DNA of 64,000 nt from Candidatus Tisiphia endosymbiont of Beris chalybata. GTDB lineage: Bacteria > Pseudomonadota > Alphaproteobacteria > Rickettsiales > Rickettsiaceae. Both the position numbers and the translations under genes were made by a program. Shown here piece by piece: positions 36,427-46,466 of this stretch (positions within the stretch are counted from its first letter, which is position 1; each line of letters begins with the position of its first letter). The notes beneath the pieces are model-generated. The model was given only the letters and a program-made list of their open reading frames with translations. It made no database searches and had not been told where the DNA came from. The stretch lies in the NCBI RefSeq assembly GCF_964026555.1, contig NZ_OZ032159.1, positions 1,537,457 through 1,601,456 of the forward strand. Reading direction: 5' to 3'.

Positions 36427-37649
36427 CTCAGTACATGACATAAAGGTTAACAAGGAAAAAAACAGTGGATAACGCATGATCAAAGTCCTATAACTTAAGT
36501 TGTCTAAGACTTAAGGAGAAGGAGAATGACTTCAGCGTTATCACAACTATTAGGAAACTATTTTTTTAAGAGTTTTGCAAGTATAAAATTAATCGAGCAG
36601 ATAATAACAGGATTGTTCTATGTCAGAGATGTCAATCTTACTCAACTAGCTTTGGTAGTTCAAGGAGCTGGCAATGATAATTCTCGATATCGCAAACTAC
36701 AAAGATTTTTTTCTGGCTTTAGTTTTTGTTATACTGCACTGGCTAAATTATTAGTAGCATTTGCCAAAATTGAATCAGAAAAATGGTTGTTGGCTTTGGA
36801 TCGTACTAACTGGAAATTTGGCAAGCTTGATATCAATATTTTAGTATTATCAATCTGCCATAATGGCATAGCTATACCAATCATGTGGGACATGTTACCA
36901 AAAACTGGCGTTTCAAATAGTGGTGAACGTCAGAAATTAATAGGTAGATTTTTGCAAGTATTTGGAGTAGAAAAAATATCAGCATTGCTTGGAGATCGTG
37001 AATTTATCGGTGATGACTGGTTGAAATTTCTAGCAGATCGTAATATTCCATTTTATATAAGAATTAAGCAAAATTTAACTATTGGTAGATCAGAAAACGA
37101 ATTAGTGACAGCAAATCCATTAGTAAAGAAGTTACAGAATAATGAATATAAAGTACTCAGAGGTAAGAGATATTTAGGTAAGAACTATAAAGGACCTAAA
37201 GTTTCTGTGGCTGCTTTGCGTAACGGAGAAGGAGAATTAGTAATTATAGCAACCAATGACAACCCCTATCAGGCCTTGGATATTTACAAAAAACGCTGGG
37301 AAATTGAAAATCTTTTTGCATGCCTTAAGACGCGTGGCTTCAACTTTGAAAATACCCATTTAGTACATTTGGATAGAATAAACAAATTATTAGGGATATT
37401 AGCTATAACTTTTACCTTTGCTTATACTGTGGGCTTATGGCGGCATTCTATCTGGCCTATAAAATTGAAAACTCACGGCAGAAAGGCTATGTCACCTTTT
37501 AGGTATGGACTTGATTACTTACGAAGAATATATTTAAACCAAGGGCAAATGTACAAGGAACTATCCAGCATTATTGATATATTTATCAAGCCTCTAATCC
37601 CCAAATTACCAACAATTATATCATGTTAACCTTTATGTCATGTACTGAG
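36427..37649 (+). mobile_element. IS4-family element (1,223 bp)
   Basis: Inverted ends start CTCAGTACATGACATAAAGG on the left and close with CCTTTATGTCATGTACTGAG on the right (about 26 bp perfect). A 9-bp GGCTTATAT duplication sits at 36418-36426 and 37650-37658. Confidence 0.9.
36526..37629 (+). CDS. IS4-family transposase
   Basis: 367 residues, frame intact. Core motifs are LALDRTNWKFGKLDINIL (first Asp), ALLGDREFIGDDWLKFL (second Asp) and YKKRWEIENLFACLKTRGFNFENTH (the Y-(2)-R-(3)-E-(6)-K signature of IS4). It is the only copy in the window. Confidence 0.93.
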   Translation: MTSALSQLLGNYFFKSFASIKLIEQIITGLFYVRDVNLTQLALVVQGAGNDNSRYRKLQRFFSGFSFCYTALAKLLVAFAKIESEKWLLALDRTNWKFGKLDINILVLSICHNGIAIPIMWDMLPKTGVSNSGERQKLIGRFLQVFGVEKISALLGDREFIGDDWLKFLADRNIPFYIRIKQNLTIGRSENELVTANPLVKKLQNNEYKVLRGKRYLGKNYKGPKVSVAALRNGEGELVIIATNDNPYQALDIYKKRWEIENLFACLKTRGFNFENTHLVHLDRINKLLGILAITFTFAYTVGLWRHSIWPIKLKTHGRKAMSPFRYGLDYLRRIYLNQGQMYKELSSIIDIFIKPLIPKLPTIISC

Positions 37650-37967
37650 GGCTTATATATCAAAGGAGATATTTAACAAACTTTTTGCTAAAAGCTTACG
37701 TTTATTTACCAGTATTCGCAAAGATATGACAAAACATTTACTTGGAATAGAAGATAAAGTACTGTTAAAGAAAAGAGCTCTAATTGAGTCAGTATTTAAT
37801 GTACTCAAAAATTGCATGAATCTAGAGCATGCAAGAAATAGATCACCTGTTAATTTTCTAATCCATATTTTGGCTTGTGTGGTAGGATATGCTATTAAAA
37901 AACTTAGCTTGAAATTAGTTACTTCTGCTAATCCTCCTTTGTTCTTATCCTAAACTTGCATTATTAA

Positions 37968-38132
37968 CGATAGAAGTTGCTTAGAAGTCTTACTTAAAGC
38001 TTTACCAGTATTATTTTTCAGATCATGCCATTCTGGAGGAACAAAATTACCGACGAAATTATAGAAGATAGTATCGTTGTTACCATAAGTAGAAATTTGA
38101 GGGACAAAAGGAAGGGTGACTAATTGCTGCAT
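37968..38132 (-). pseudogene. N-terminal fragment of the RAGE DnaA-like replication gene
   Basis: MQQLVTLPFVPQISTYGNN then TIFYNFVGNFVPPEWHDLKN and KALSKTSKQLLSL closely parallels the start of the gene at 38492, which lies on the opposite strand. It is cut after LLSL. This marks a second, inverted RAGE remnant. Confidence 0.75.
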
Positions 38133-38270
38133 AATCTCTCCTTCTGAACATCAGATCCAGAAAGGGTTTTAGAGCAATTATAGTACCTATAACTTAATGG
38201 TAAACCAGCATATAGGCAGTATATGGAATTTTTGCTAAAATTAGGAAACGCTCAAAAGCTGAGAGATATG

Positions 38271-38320
38271 TGGTCGGGGCAGAGAGATTTGAACTCCCGA
38301 CCCTCTGGTCCCAAACCAGA
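38271..38320 (-). other. 3' half of tRNA-Pro (TGG), probable integration scar
   Basis: The reverse strand reads the anticodon stem-loop TCTGG-TTTGGGA-CCAGA, the T arm GTCGGGAG-TTCAAAT-CTC, the acceptor 3' strand TGCCCCG and ACCA. The 5' half (acceptor 5' strand and D arm) is missing. Tyrosine integrases typically leave such a 3' tRNA half at one end of an inserted element. It lies about 170 bp from the RAGE replication gene. Confidence 0.75.
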
Positions 38321-39660
38321 ATCGCAGCAGATAAATCAGCACCTTACAACCCGCTTATCACTAAGCTTTTTTAAATTTGATGATTTTACCAAACAATCCA
38401 TATGCTGTGTATATGCTGCTAATAGTTTAAAAAAACATAATTTTAATTGCTTTAAACCCCTTATCAGATCTGGTTTCCAGCTAGGGGGTTTATGCTAAGA
38501 TTATGCAGCTCACCTTCCAATACCCCTGTTGCTACTTGTGACAATAATAGCATTTTCTATAATTTTGTCGGCAATTTTGTGCCACCTGAGTGGCGTGATC
38601 TTAAAGGTAGTGGTAACAAAGCTTTAAGTAAAACGGCTAAGCAATTATTGTCGCTAGTAGTTTTTCGCTTGCAGGTTTGTTATAATAGCGGTAATAATCT
38701 GGAAGATAATGAATTACAGGAATCGTACCATTTTTTTGAACAATCATTAGGGGTTTGTCAAAGGCGTATTAGGCAATGTATGCTTGAGTTGCAAGAAGGA
38801 GGTTTTATTCATTTGTATAATGCAACTATAGTTAAGCAACATGTTAAATGTCGTAACACCCCATGTATTAAATTAGCAAAAAATTTTCAGCCTTACCCGA
38901 AAAAATTTTCGCATGAAGCTGAAAAAAATTTCGGGTCAACCCGAAAAAAATTTCAGCCACACAATATTATAGATATTAATAATAAATCTAATATATCTAG
39001 ATCTAGCGAATCTGAGGTTTTAAAAAATGTTCATGAAGAAAATGAGCCAGTCCAGTCACAAGAGCAAATAGAACAGCACCAAGAACCAGCAGAACCGCCA
39101 CTAGCATCATCCTGTGAGGAATCACAAGGAACTCTTCTTCCTAGCGAGGGGCAAGGGTTAGCAGAAAAGAGGATTAGCAACATTGAGGATCTGACTAAAA
39201 AGGCTTACGCAGCTGAAACAACGTTAGCTGCTAGCCTTACATCTGTGATAGAGAAAATGCCTAATCCCAATGGCAATGATTCAGTAATCTCCCCATCTCT
39301 TAACGCTTCAGTGCCTTTGAACAATAAGGGCTGGTTCAAAAGAAAAAGATTAGCAGATTTTTATCCATTAACTGAGGAAGATGCGGATTTACTGCAGTTA
39401 AGGTCAAATCGTGAATTCAACTTGAATTTTATCAACAAGTTGCTCTTAAAATTAGCAGATCAGTATCCTAATCATCAGTTTGGTAATAAAAAAGTGCTGC
39501 TGAACTATATGACTAAAGCCTTAGTGCATGAATTTCGAGAAAGTAGCAAGGTTAATAACAACAATTTTCAGTTCAAATCTAACGATCCAGAAAAACTAAA
39601 AGAGCAATATTTGGAAAAGATAGAACGCAGCCTCGATACTAGCAAGCAAGCACAATTAAA

Positions 39661-40649
39661 ACGCCATGTTCGACTTTTTTTTAGCAGGTAACTAATTTTT
39701 CGAGTTGTGTTGGCACAAGTTTTAAAGACTTTGTCAAAAATGTAGCAATAGTATGAGCAAGTAATTTTCTAGCGATGCGAGATTGTAGATGCCAGTAACT
39801 CTTAACTCTGATAGCATTAATAGCAAAACGTTCTGTAAGCTGACCAATAACAGTTTCAATTAAACGACGAGTAGCAGTAATCCATTTAAGGAAATTCTTG
39901 GATCTATTATCCTTCATATTCTTTTTTAAAGGTGTTTGTAAATCAATGTTTTTGGTGGCCAACTCATCTTTTAAATCCTGACCAAGATAGCCTTTATCGC
40001 CCAGTACCATGCCACTAATATTAGGAGACATTACTTGCAGAGCTTCACGTTCAGACCCATTAGCAGGAGTTATCATGAATCCAGCTATTCGACCTTCTTC
40101 ATTAATTAATACGTGTCCTAGAAAACCGTAATAATAGCTATCTTTCGAAGCGCAGTACCCATAGTCAGCGTATTCCTTAAAACATCGCCCTCTCGTTGCT
40201 CGGGCCAAATTTATTACAGGAATCGGTACCCCATCTATCATATGCAGATCTGATTTGCTTGCACTCTTAAACAAGTCGGCAAGCAGCATGTTCTTAATAG
40301 ATAAAAGACCGCTACATTGCTTCACATAAGACGGTCTACTCTTTAGATTGGGAAACCATTCTTGAAAATGACGTTTAAAATATTCCCATATCTGCTTGTC
40401 TTGGTGCAAACCGATAAATTCTCCCACCACTTCCATTGTTAATGCTTCCACGTCACTTAAGCAAGGTGGAAATCCTGCTTTCCTTACTTTGATATTTTTG
40501 GTTATTATAGTCATTTTTTCTTCTATGAAACAATACACAGTAATGATAAACTCTTCTAGGGTCATAGCTTCTTTCTCGATAATTGAACTATGACCTTATT
40601 AGGCTATCCTATTCTTTTGTCAATCTTAAAAAAAAGTCGAACATGGCGT
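39661..40649 (-). mobile_element. IS982-family element A, intact (989 bp)
   Basis: ACGCCATG to CATGGCGT ends with a 7-bp AATTAAA duplication (39654-39660 and 40650-40656). It disrupts the replication gene. Confidence 0.93.
39681..40565 (-). CDS. IS982-family transposase (element A)
   Basis: 294 residues, the same protein as at 26134. Motifs: [49 protein letters not shown]. The stop lies 20 bp from the element end. Confidence 0.93.
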   Translation of the reverse strand: MTLEEFIITVYCFIEEKMTIITKNIKVRKAGFPPCLSDVEALTMEVVGEFIGLHQDKQIWEYFKRHFQEWFPNLKSRPSYVKQCSGLLSIKNMLLADLFKSASKSDLHMIDGVPIPVINLARATRGRCFKEYADYGYCASKDSYYYGFLGHVLINEEGRIAGFMITPANGSEREALQVMSPNISGMVLGDKGYLGQDLKDELATKNIDLQTPLKKNMKDNRSKNFLKWITATRRLIETVIGQLTERFAINAIRVKSYWHLQSRIARKLLAHTIATFLTKSLKLVPTQLEKLVTC

Positions 40650-41220
40650 AATTAAAGCGGAAAATTGCGGGAGTATTTGAAGCTAATACGGCTTATGAGT
40701 TATTGAATTCTTGTGAATTTAAAGGAGAAGAGCAAGATCAGTATCAGCTGCAGTTACTGAAGGATATCAGCCTGTCAGAACATATCAAAACTAAGGTATT
40801 AGAGCAAGTACAAGCGGTTTATGGTAATAAAATTAAACAACTACAAATATTACCCTTTAAGCCAGTGACAGCCGCCAAACAAGAGATTAAAGATATTAAT
40901 GATTTGTCAGGACTGAATAAGCTAGATCCAGCTTCAGTATGGTATAAGGTCAGGCGATCTTTACTTGAAGAACATGGTCAATGTGTAGATAGTAATACCT
41001 TCAGTAAATTAGCAGTGGTAGAAGAAGATAAGGTTACCAGCCAAGTAATTCTTAAACCCAATACGCCCTTTATTGAGTATTTAGTAAGACAGCGTCATAT
41101 GGGAGATTTAAGATTGGCTTTTCAAGCCCAAAATTTTACTTTTAAGCTGGAGCAAGCAGATAAGGAGAGCAAATTAATGGAACTGTAACAGGTTGGATAA
41201 ATATGTTTATTCCTACAAAT

Positions 41221-42015
41221 TTAGTAATTTGTAATAATTACTTCATAAGAGGTTTTCCGTTTTTCTGGAATAGAATATTTTATATCTACCGTACGGAGAT
41301 TAAAGCCTTGATAGAGATCTCTGATAAAAGCTGTGTCACTATTAGAGATCATGAGTTGAACCCCTTTGCTATCTAGTTCTTTAGCAAAATCTCGTAATCT
41401 TATTTGCTCATTTTCATCGAAAGGTAATGTGGTATAAAATGTTTCACCTGATTGATGGTAAGGTGGATCTAAATATACAAAATCGTTCTTTGTAGGTTCA
41501 ATGAAGGAAAAATCTATAGCGTAAATGTAGGTGTTGTGTAAAAAACTGCTACATTGACGTAGTCTGTTATCCAGATCAGAATTAGCATGAATTTTGCTCG
41601 AAAAAGATACCGCCAGTTTACCATCTTTCTTTACACGGTAAATACCTTTGAAGGCATATCTATTAAGATATATGAACCTTGCAGTAATGCTAAGTGGATT
41701 ATTAACATTATTATCCCTAACCTGATAGTAATAGTCTTTTGAGTGATTTGCTTGATGGGATTCTAATAATTTACTCACTTCAGCTGGATCTTTTTTAACA
41801 GCATTGTAGCTAGTCACTAAATCAAGATTAATATCGGATAGGAAACATTTGTTGAACATGTGCTTTACTTGGAAAAATAATGCACCACCACCAAGGAACG
41901 GTTCGTAATAATTATTTAACCCTGATGGAATATGTTCAATTAGCTTATCAGTGATTTTTCTTTTTCCGCCAACCCATTGTAAAAATGGCTGCAGTTTATT
42001 AGCAGTAGGTAGCAT
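41221..42015 (-). CDS. DNA adenine methyltransferase (Dam family)
   Basis: 264 residues. Motif I-type QWVGGKRKITDKL (13-25) and PFLGGGALFF (39-48) bind S-adenosylmethionine, and the catalytic DPPY is at 183-186. The protein has the D12 class order (FxGxG before DPPY). GATC is the usual target but is not proven here. Dam-like enzymes are regular RAGE cargo and could protect the element or time its replication. It is convergent with the replication gene. No cognate restriction enzyme is visible. Confidence 0.9.
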   Translation of the reverse strand: MLPTANKLQPFLQWVGGKRKITDKLIEHIPSGLNNYYEPFLGGGALFFQVKHMFNKCFLSDINLDLVTSYNAVKKDPAEVSKLLESHQANHSKDYYYQVRDNNVNNPLSITARFIYLNRYAFKGIYRVKKDGKLAVSFSSKIHANSDLDNRLRQCSSFLHNTYIYAIDFSFIEPTKNDFVYLDPPYHQSGETFYTTLPFDENEQIRLRDFAKELDSKGVQLMISNSDTAFIRDLYQGFNLRTVDIKYSIPEKRKTSYEVIITNY

Positions 42016-42366
42016 AACTTTTACCGTATAAATGATAACAAATTATATCATAAATGCGACTGAAATGCCAGTGGTAATGCGGGATGTAGAGCTTTTTTCT
42101 GCTACTAAAGCGCAATATTATCACTGTATTTTTTTGGGGGTTTTGAGAAATCTGTCTCTAATTTGCAGCTCTTGAGAAGTTGTTGGAAAAATCTCGATAT
42201 CGGCTTAAGAAATCCTCTGTACTCCTCATATTAATGGTGATATCTCTGCTGATTAGATACTTGCGCTAATATAGTATCAAGCACAGGAGGGACGTTCAAA
42301 TCGAGGAATTCACACATTACCTCCTGTGCTACCACTTTTGTAACCAAAAATAGTTAGAGCCATTTT
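42016..42366. other. divergent spacer between dam and the histidine kinase
   Basis: No gene seen. It should hold promoters for both genes. The only clear structure is the inverted repeat at 42280-42330. Confidence 0.5.
42280..42330. promoter_or_regulatory. inverted repeat upstream of the kinase gene
   Basis: AGCACAGGAG (42280-42289) is the exact inverse of CTCCTGTGCT (42321-42330), 36 bp before the ATG at 42367. It could be an operator or an RNA hairpin. Confidence 0.4.
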
Positions 42367-43335
42367 ATGACAGATAATGTTAAAAATCAACAACAACAGC
42401 AAAATCAAAGTGCAGAAAAAGGCTGGATCGTTAAACTCGCTCCAATATTTGCCACATTGATACCAGCATCTAGTCAAGACCGGGATATAATCGGCGACCA
42501 TGAGCATTATATCAATATTACTAAATTCAAAAGCCTAGAACTCGAATTGCAAAACACAAGAAAAAAGTTGCAAGTAGATGAACTAATTAAAATAAAGTTA
42601 CTCAAAAATATTAGCAATAATATTAGTACTCCTGCTAAGGAAATTTTTAGGCAATTAGTTCAGTTTTATGAGGGAGAGCAAAATCCTGAAACAAAAAATC
42701 ATTTGGCTAATATTATGGATGACGCTAAAGTTTTGCTAGATTCCTCTAATGATCTATATGAGTTTTTGCAATGTTATATAGGGCTAACTTCTGTAGCTTT
42801 AAAGGAATTTAATCCTAAAAAATTAATAGAGCAATCAATAGAAAAAGCAACACCAGCCGCATTGTATAAGGGGATAAGGTTAGTATCTAATATTCATTAT
42901 GAAATGCCAGACATTGTTATTGGGGATAGCTACCGCTTGCAAGCAATATTGGATCAGCTAATTAGCAACAGTATTAAATTTACTGACGAAGGTATGGTGA
43001 TAATTACTGCTAATCTATTTCCTGTGAGCAGCTTTAAAGATAACCATGATTTTGATGTTTTAGAGCAAAATCATAGAGATAGGATATTACAACTTATGGT
43101 CCACGATACTGGAATAGGCCTTCTTAAAGAAAAGCAGCAAGATATGAGTGAAGAGTTCGAAAGTTTTGATTCTGCTATGCAATATAAAGTATTAGGTTTA
43201 GGGTTAATGTGTGTGAAACAGTTGATCCACGAAATGAATGGAAAGATTGTCCTTAGCAGCATCGAGGGTAAAACCACCACTATTGAGTGTAAAATACCGG
43301 TGCAATTGCCAAACAGTACTGATGAGTTAGCCTAA
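42367..43335 (+). CDS. soluble histidine kinase homologue lacking the phospho-histidine
   Basis: 322 residues, no membrane segment. The HATPase domain is well kept: N-box LISNSIKFTDEG (198-209), G1 DTGIGL (247-252) and G2 GLGLMCVKQLI (277-287). The dimerisation helix reads KNISNNISTPAKEI (80-93), where NMSHELRTP would be normal: the phospho-accepting His is Asn84. It may bind ATP or act as a pseudokinase scaffold. RAGEs often carry sensor kinases without a partner regulator, and none is here. Confidence 0.82.
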   Translation: MTDNVKNQQQQQNQSAEKGWIVKLAPIFATLIPASSQDRDIIGDHEHYINITKFKSLELELQNTRKKLQVDELIKIKLLKNISNNISTPAKEIFRQLVQFYEGEQNPETKNHLANIMDDAKVLLDSSNDLYEFLQCYIGLTSVALKEFNPKKLIEQSIEKATPAALYKGIRLVSNIHYEMPDIVIGDSYRLQAILDQLISNSIKFTDEGMVIITANLFPVSSFKDNHDFDVLEQNHRDRILQLMVHDTGIGLLKEKQQDMSEEFESFDSAMQYKVLGLGLMCVKQLIHEMNGKIVLSSIEGKTTTIECKIPVQLPNSTDELA

Positions 43336-43471
43336 AACAAGTTGCTGTAAGCCTTATAAACTTACAGCAATAAATTATTTGCTTAAATTACTTAGTGGTC
43401 TAATTTATTTATGCTATAATTTCTTATAGTTTAAAGATCTACAGTAATTCTTAAATATAATAACCAATAGT

Positions 43472-45325
43472 ATGATCAGTCAACTTTCAGATATTAATTC
43501 AATACATCAAGATATTAGCCCTGTCGCTATTGGTAATAAGCTACCTAGAATGAGGGTTGGTACTGATGACTTTAAAACATTGTTGTTAAATAGCGATGTA
43601 TTTGTTGATAAAAGTTTAATGATCAAAGAATTGCTAGAAGACAGTGGTGATGTAATTCTTATTACCCGTCCAAGGCGCTGGGGTAAGAGCTTGAATATGA
43701 ATATGCTCCAAAAATTCTTTGAAATAGAGGTAGATGAAGATGGGGGGCCTTTACCGAACGAGCAGAAGTTAAATAACAAGTTATTTATTGGCGGTACAGT
43801 AGATTTAGGTTTTGATGAAACTAAAGAGCTTAAACCTTTAAAAATTGCCAGTATTGCAAATGCAATGAAACGTCAAGGACAATGCCCAGTTATTTCCATA
43901 AATTTCAAGGATGTTAAGGGTAGTAGTTACCAGGAGATAGAGAATGGAATAAGGAAGCAAATTATTAAATTATTTGCGAATCATTACTACTTAAGACGTT
44001 ATCTAATGAAAGATATAGAGCTGCTAAATAATGCTCAAAAAGAAATATTAGAACGGTATTTTGCAGGCACGTTTGATCCGGAAGACCTTAAGGATAGTTT
44101 GAAATTTTTAAGTGAATTACTTTTTATGCATTTTGGTCAGAAAGTTTATATACTAATTGACGAGTATGATACACCAATTAATAGTGCATACCGTAAATTT
44201 GGCCACAAGCCTGAAGAGTTTGAACAAGTGCTTGAACTATTCCGTGGAATATTTGGTAGTGGCCTTAAAACTAATACACGTTTAGAAAAAGGAGTAATTA
44301 CTGGTATATTACGGATTGCTAAAGCGAATTTATTCTCAGATTTAAACAACGTAAGTGAATATACTTTATTAGATGACGATTTTTCTAAGTTCTATGGTTT
44401 TACTCAAACAGAAGTTGATGAGTTATTAACAAAAGTACCAACTACAACTGATCCACAAAAGATTAAAGATTGGTATAATGGTTATACATTTGGCGGGGAA
44501 GTCATTTACAACCCATGGTCAATTATGCAATGTTTAGCGCATAAGGGTAAGCTTGATCATTATTGGCTAGATAGCGGTGGGACCTCACTTGTTGACAAAG
44601 CATTATTGTCAGATGAGATGCAGGAAGACTTACAAAACTTAATTACCGGTAAAAATATCACTTCAACTATTGTGAAACAAATAAGTTTTGCTGACATTAA
44701 TAAACCAGTGGGATTATTAAGCTTATTACTGTTTAGTGGTTATTTAAATCCAAATGCAAAAAATCCAGAAGAAAATATTTATGAGTTATCAATACCCAAT
44801 AAAGAAGTGCGGTATATATATAATGCTCGAATGTTACAATGGGTTACTGATCAGTTAAAGATTGATAGCTCTAGGTATTATTCCTTTGTGAGTTTACTGC
44901 CTGCTGCTAGGCTAGAGGAATTTAAAGAGAAACTACAAAAATGGTTGTTAAATTCCACGAGTTTTCACCAGACAGGAATTGCACGAGCTGAATTATTTTA
45001 TAGTGGTTTTATGCTTGGTTTAATGAATATGTTAGGATCCGATTATATTATAGAAAGTGAGCGAGAAACAGGCAGTGGTAGGGCTGATATTATATTACTA
45101 CCTAAAATAGGTAAGAATGACAACGCGATTATCATTGAGTACAAGGTCTCTAAAGTAGCAGAAGAACTAGAATTTGCAGCTAAAGCTGGTTTGCTACAAA
45201 TCAATGATAAAAAATATGATACTAAAATAAAAGAACAAGTCCATGTTAAGAAGATCATCAAAATTTCTCTAGCTTTTTGTGGCAAGGAAGTTGCTATGCA
45301 ATATCAGATTGATCAAATTTCTTAA
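43472..45325 (+). CDS. AAA-ATPase-like protein with PD-(D/E)XK nuclease domain
   Basis: 617 residues of a family abundant in Rickettsiales and other intracellular bacteria. The N-terminal ATPase-like part has RPRRWGKSLNMNML (66-79, a Walker A variant), then VYILIDEYDTPIN (Walker B type) and IFGSGLKTN. The C-terminus has GSGRADIILLP with Asp539 and IIIEYK with Glu556 and Lys558, the PD-(D/E)XK nuclease core. The gene seems intact. Function is not established; toxin, anti-phage or host-directed roles are all possible. Its stop overlaps the traD_Ti stop, tail to tail. Confidence 0.88.
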   Translation: MISQLSDINSIHQDISPVAIGNKLPRMRVGTDDFKTLLLNSDVFVDKSLMIKELLEDSGDVILITRPRRWGKSLNMNMLQKFFEIEVDEDGGPLPNEQKLNNKLFIGGTVDLGFDETKELKPLKIASIANAMKRQGQCPVISINFKDVKGSSYQEIENGIRKQIIKLFANHYYLRRYLMKDIELLNNAQKEILERYFAGTFDPEDLKDSLKFLSELLFMHFGQKVYILIDEYDTPINSAYRKFGHKPEEFEQVLELFRGIFGSGLKTNTRLEKGVITGILRIAKANLFSDLNNVSEYTLLDDDFSKFYGFTQTEVDELLTKVPTTTDPQKIKDWYNGYTFGGEVIYNPWSIMQCLAHKGKLDHYWLDSGGTSLVDKALLSDEMQEDLQNLITGKNITSTIVKQISFADINKPVGLLSLLLFSGYLNPNAKNPEENIYELSIPNKEVRYIYNARMLQWVTDQLKIDSSRYYSFVSLLPAARLEEFKEKLQKWLLNSTSFHQTGIARAELFYSGFMLGLMNMLGSDYIIESERETGSGRADIILLPKIGKNDNAIIIEYKVSKVAEELEFAAKAGLLQINDKKYDTKIKEQVHVKKIIKISLAFCGKEVAMQYQIDQIS

Positions 45326-45477
45326 TTTTCTTCTGGTTTGATTATCTCAAGTTCATATTCTATATCCAGCAAACCATTTTTTAGGGATCCGATATCTAAT
45401 ACATGCCCATACCACTCTTTTCGCAAACTATTCCACTTAAGGCCATATTGTCTGATGTGGGTACGGGTTGACTCGTT

Positions 45478-46466
45478 ACGCCATGTTCGACTTTTTTTTA
45501 GCAGGTAACTAATTTTTCGAGTTGTGTTGGCACAAGTTTTAAAGACTTTGTCAAAAATGTAGCAATAGTATGAGCAAGTAATTTTCTAGCGATGCGAGAT
45601 TGTAGATGCCAGTAACTCTTAACTCTGATAGCATTAATAGCAAAACGTTCTGTAAGCTGACCAATAACAGTTTCAATTAAACGACGAGTAGCAGTAATCC
45701 ATTTAAGGAAATTCTTGGATCTATTATCCTTCATATTCTTTTTTAAAGGTGTTTGTAAATCAATGTTTTTGGTGGCCAACTCATCTTTTAAATCCTGACC
45801 AAGATAGCCTTTATCGCCCAGTACCATGCCACTAATATTAGGAGACATTACTTGCAGAGCTTCACGTTCAGACCCATTAGCAGGAGTTATCATGAATCCA
45901 GCTATTCGACCTTCTTCATTAATTAATACGTGTCCTAGAAAACCGTAATAATAGCTATCTTTCGAAGCGCAGTACCCATAGTCAGCGTATTCCTTAAAAC
46001 ATCGCCCTCTCGTTGCTCGGGCCAAATTTATTACAGGAATCGGTACCCCATCTATCATATGCAGATCTGATTTGCTTGCACTCTTAAACAAGTCGGCAAG
46101 CAGCATGTTCTTAATAGATAAAAGACCGCTACATTGCTTCACATAAGACGGTCTACTCTTTAGATTGGGAAACCATTCTTGAAAATGACGTTTAAAATAT
46201 TCCCATATCTGCTTGTCTTGGTGCAAACCGATAAATTCTCCCACCACTTCCATTGTTAATGCTTCCACGTCACTTAAGCAAGGTGGAAATCCTGCTTTCC
46301 TTACTTTGATATTTTTGGTTATTATAGTCATTTTTTCTTCTATGAAACAATACACAGTAATGATAAACTCTTCTAGGGTCATAGCTTCTTTCTCGATAAT
46401 TGAACTATGACCTTATTAGGCTATCCTATTCTTTTGTCAATCTTAAAAAAAAGTCGAACATGGCGT
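45478..46466 (-). mobile_element. IS982-family element A, intact (989 bp)
   Basis: ACGCCATG to CATGGCGT with the 7-bp ACTCGTT duplication at 45471-45477 and 46467-46473. It interrupts traD. Confidence 0.93.
45498..46382 (-). CDS. IS982-family transposase (element A)
   Basis: The 294-residue transposase is identical to that at 26134, 39681 and 56907. Frame intact. Confidence 0.93.
   Translation of the reverse strand: MTLEEFIITVYCFIEEKMTIITKNIKVRKAGFPPCLSDVEALTMEVVGEFIGLHQDKQIWEYFKRHFQEWFPNLKSRPSYVKQCSGLLSIKNMLLADLFKSASKSDLHMIDGVPIPVINLARATRGRCFKEYADYGYCASKDSYYYGFLGHVLINEEGRIAGFMITPANGSEREALQVMSPNISGMVLGDKGYLGQDLKDELATKNIDLQTPLKKNMKDNRSKNFLKWITATRRLIETVIGQLTERFAINAIRVKSYWHLQSRIARKLLAHTIATFLTKSLKLVPTQLEKLVTC

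Larger units (their letters stand above)
36298..37953 (+). pseudogene. IS982-family transposase remnant interrupted by IS4
   Basis: Left part: YLIINNKGEIMAVKITKGN then LFGDKAYI. Right part after 37658: SKEIFNKLFAKSLRLFTSIRK and KKRALIESVFNVLKNCMNLEH. Removing the IS4 element and one GGCTTATAT copy joins GDKAYI to SKEIF without a frame change. The relic belongs to the element B branch. The N-terminal half is displaced. Confidence 0.85.
38492..41188 (+). pseudogene. RAGE replication protein with DnaA-like C-terminus, split by IS982-A
   Basis: Left part 38492-39660; right part 40657-41188 after removal of IS-A and one AATTAAA. The junction then reads KQAQLKRKIAGVFEANTAYELL. Total about 565 residues. 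The N-terminal domain has IFYNFVGNFVPPEWRDL, KALSKTAKQLLSL and QRRIRQCMLELQEGGFI (winged-helix-like). The C-terminus VWYKVRRSLLEEHG, then KLAVVEEDKVTSQVIL and TPFIEYLVRQRHMGDLRLAF recalls the DnaA N-terminal and DNA-binding-like domains reported for RAGE DnaA-like proteins. Compared with the 37968 fragment, the very start may itself be frameshifted. Confidence 0.75.

Noticed and set aside
38223..38498. 91-residue reading frame over the tRNA-Pro scar
   Set aside because: It is the complement of the tRNA fragment and has no protein features.
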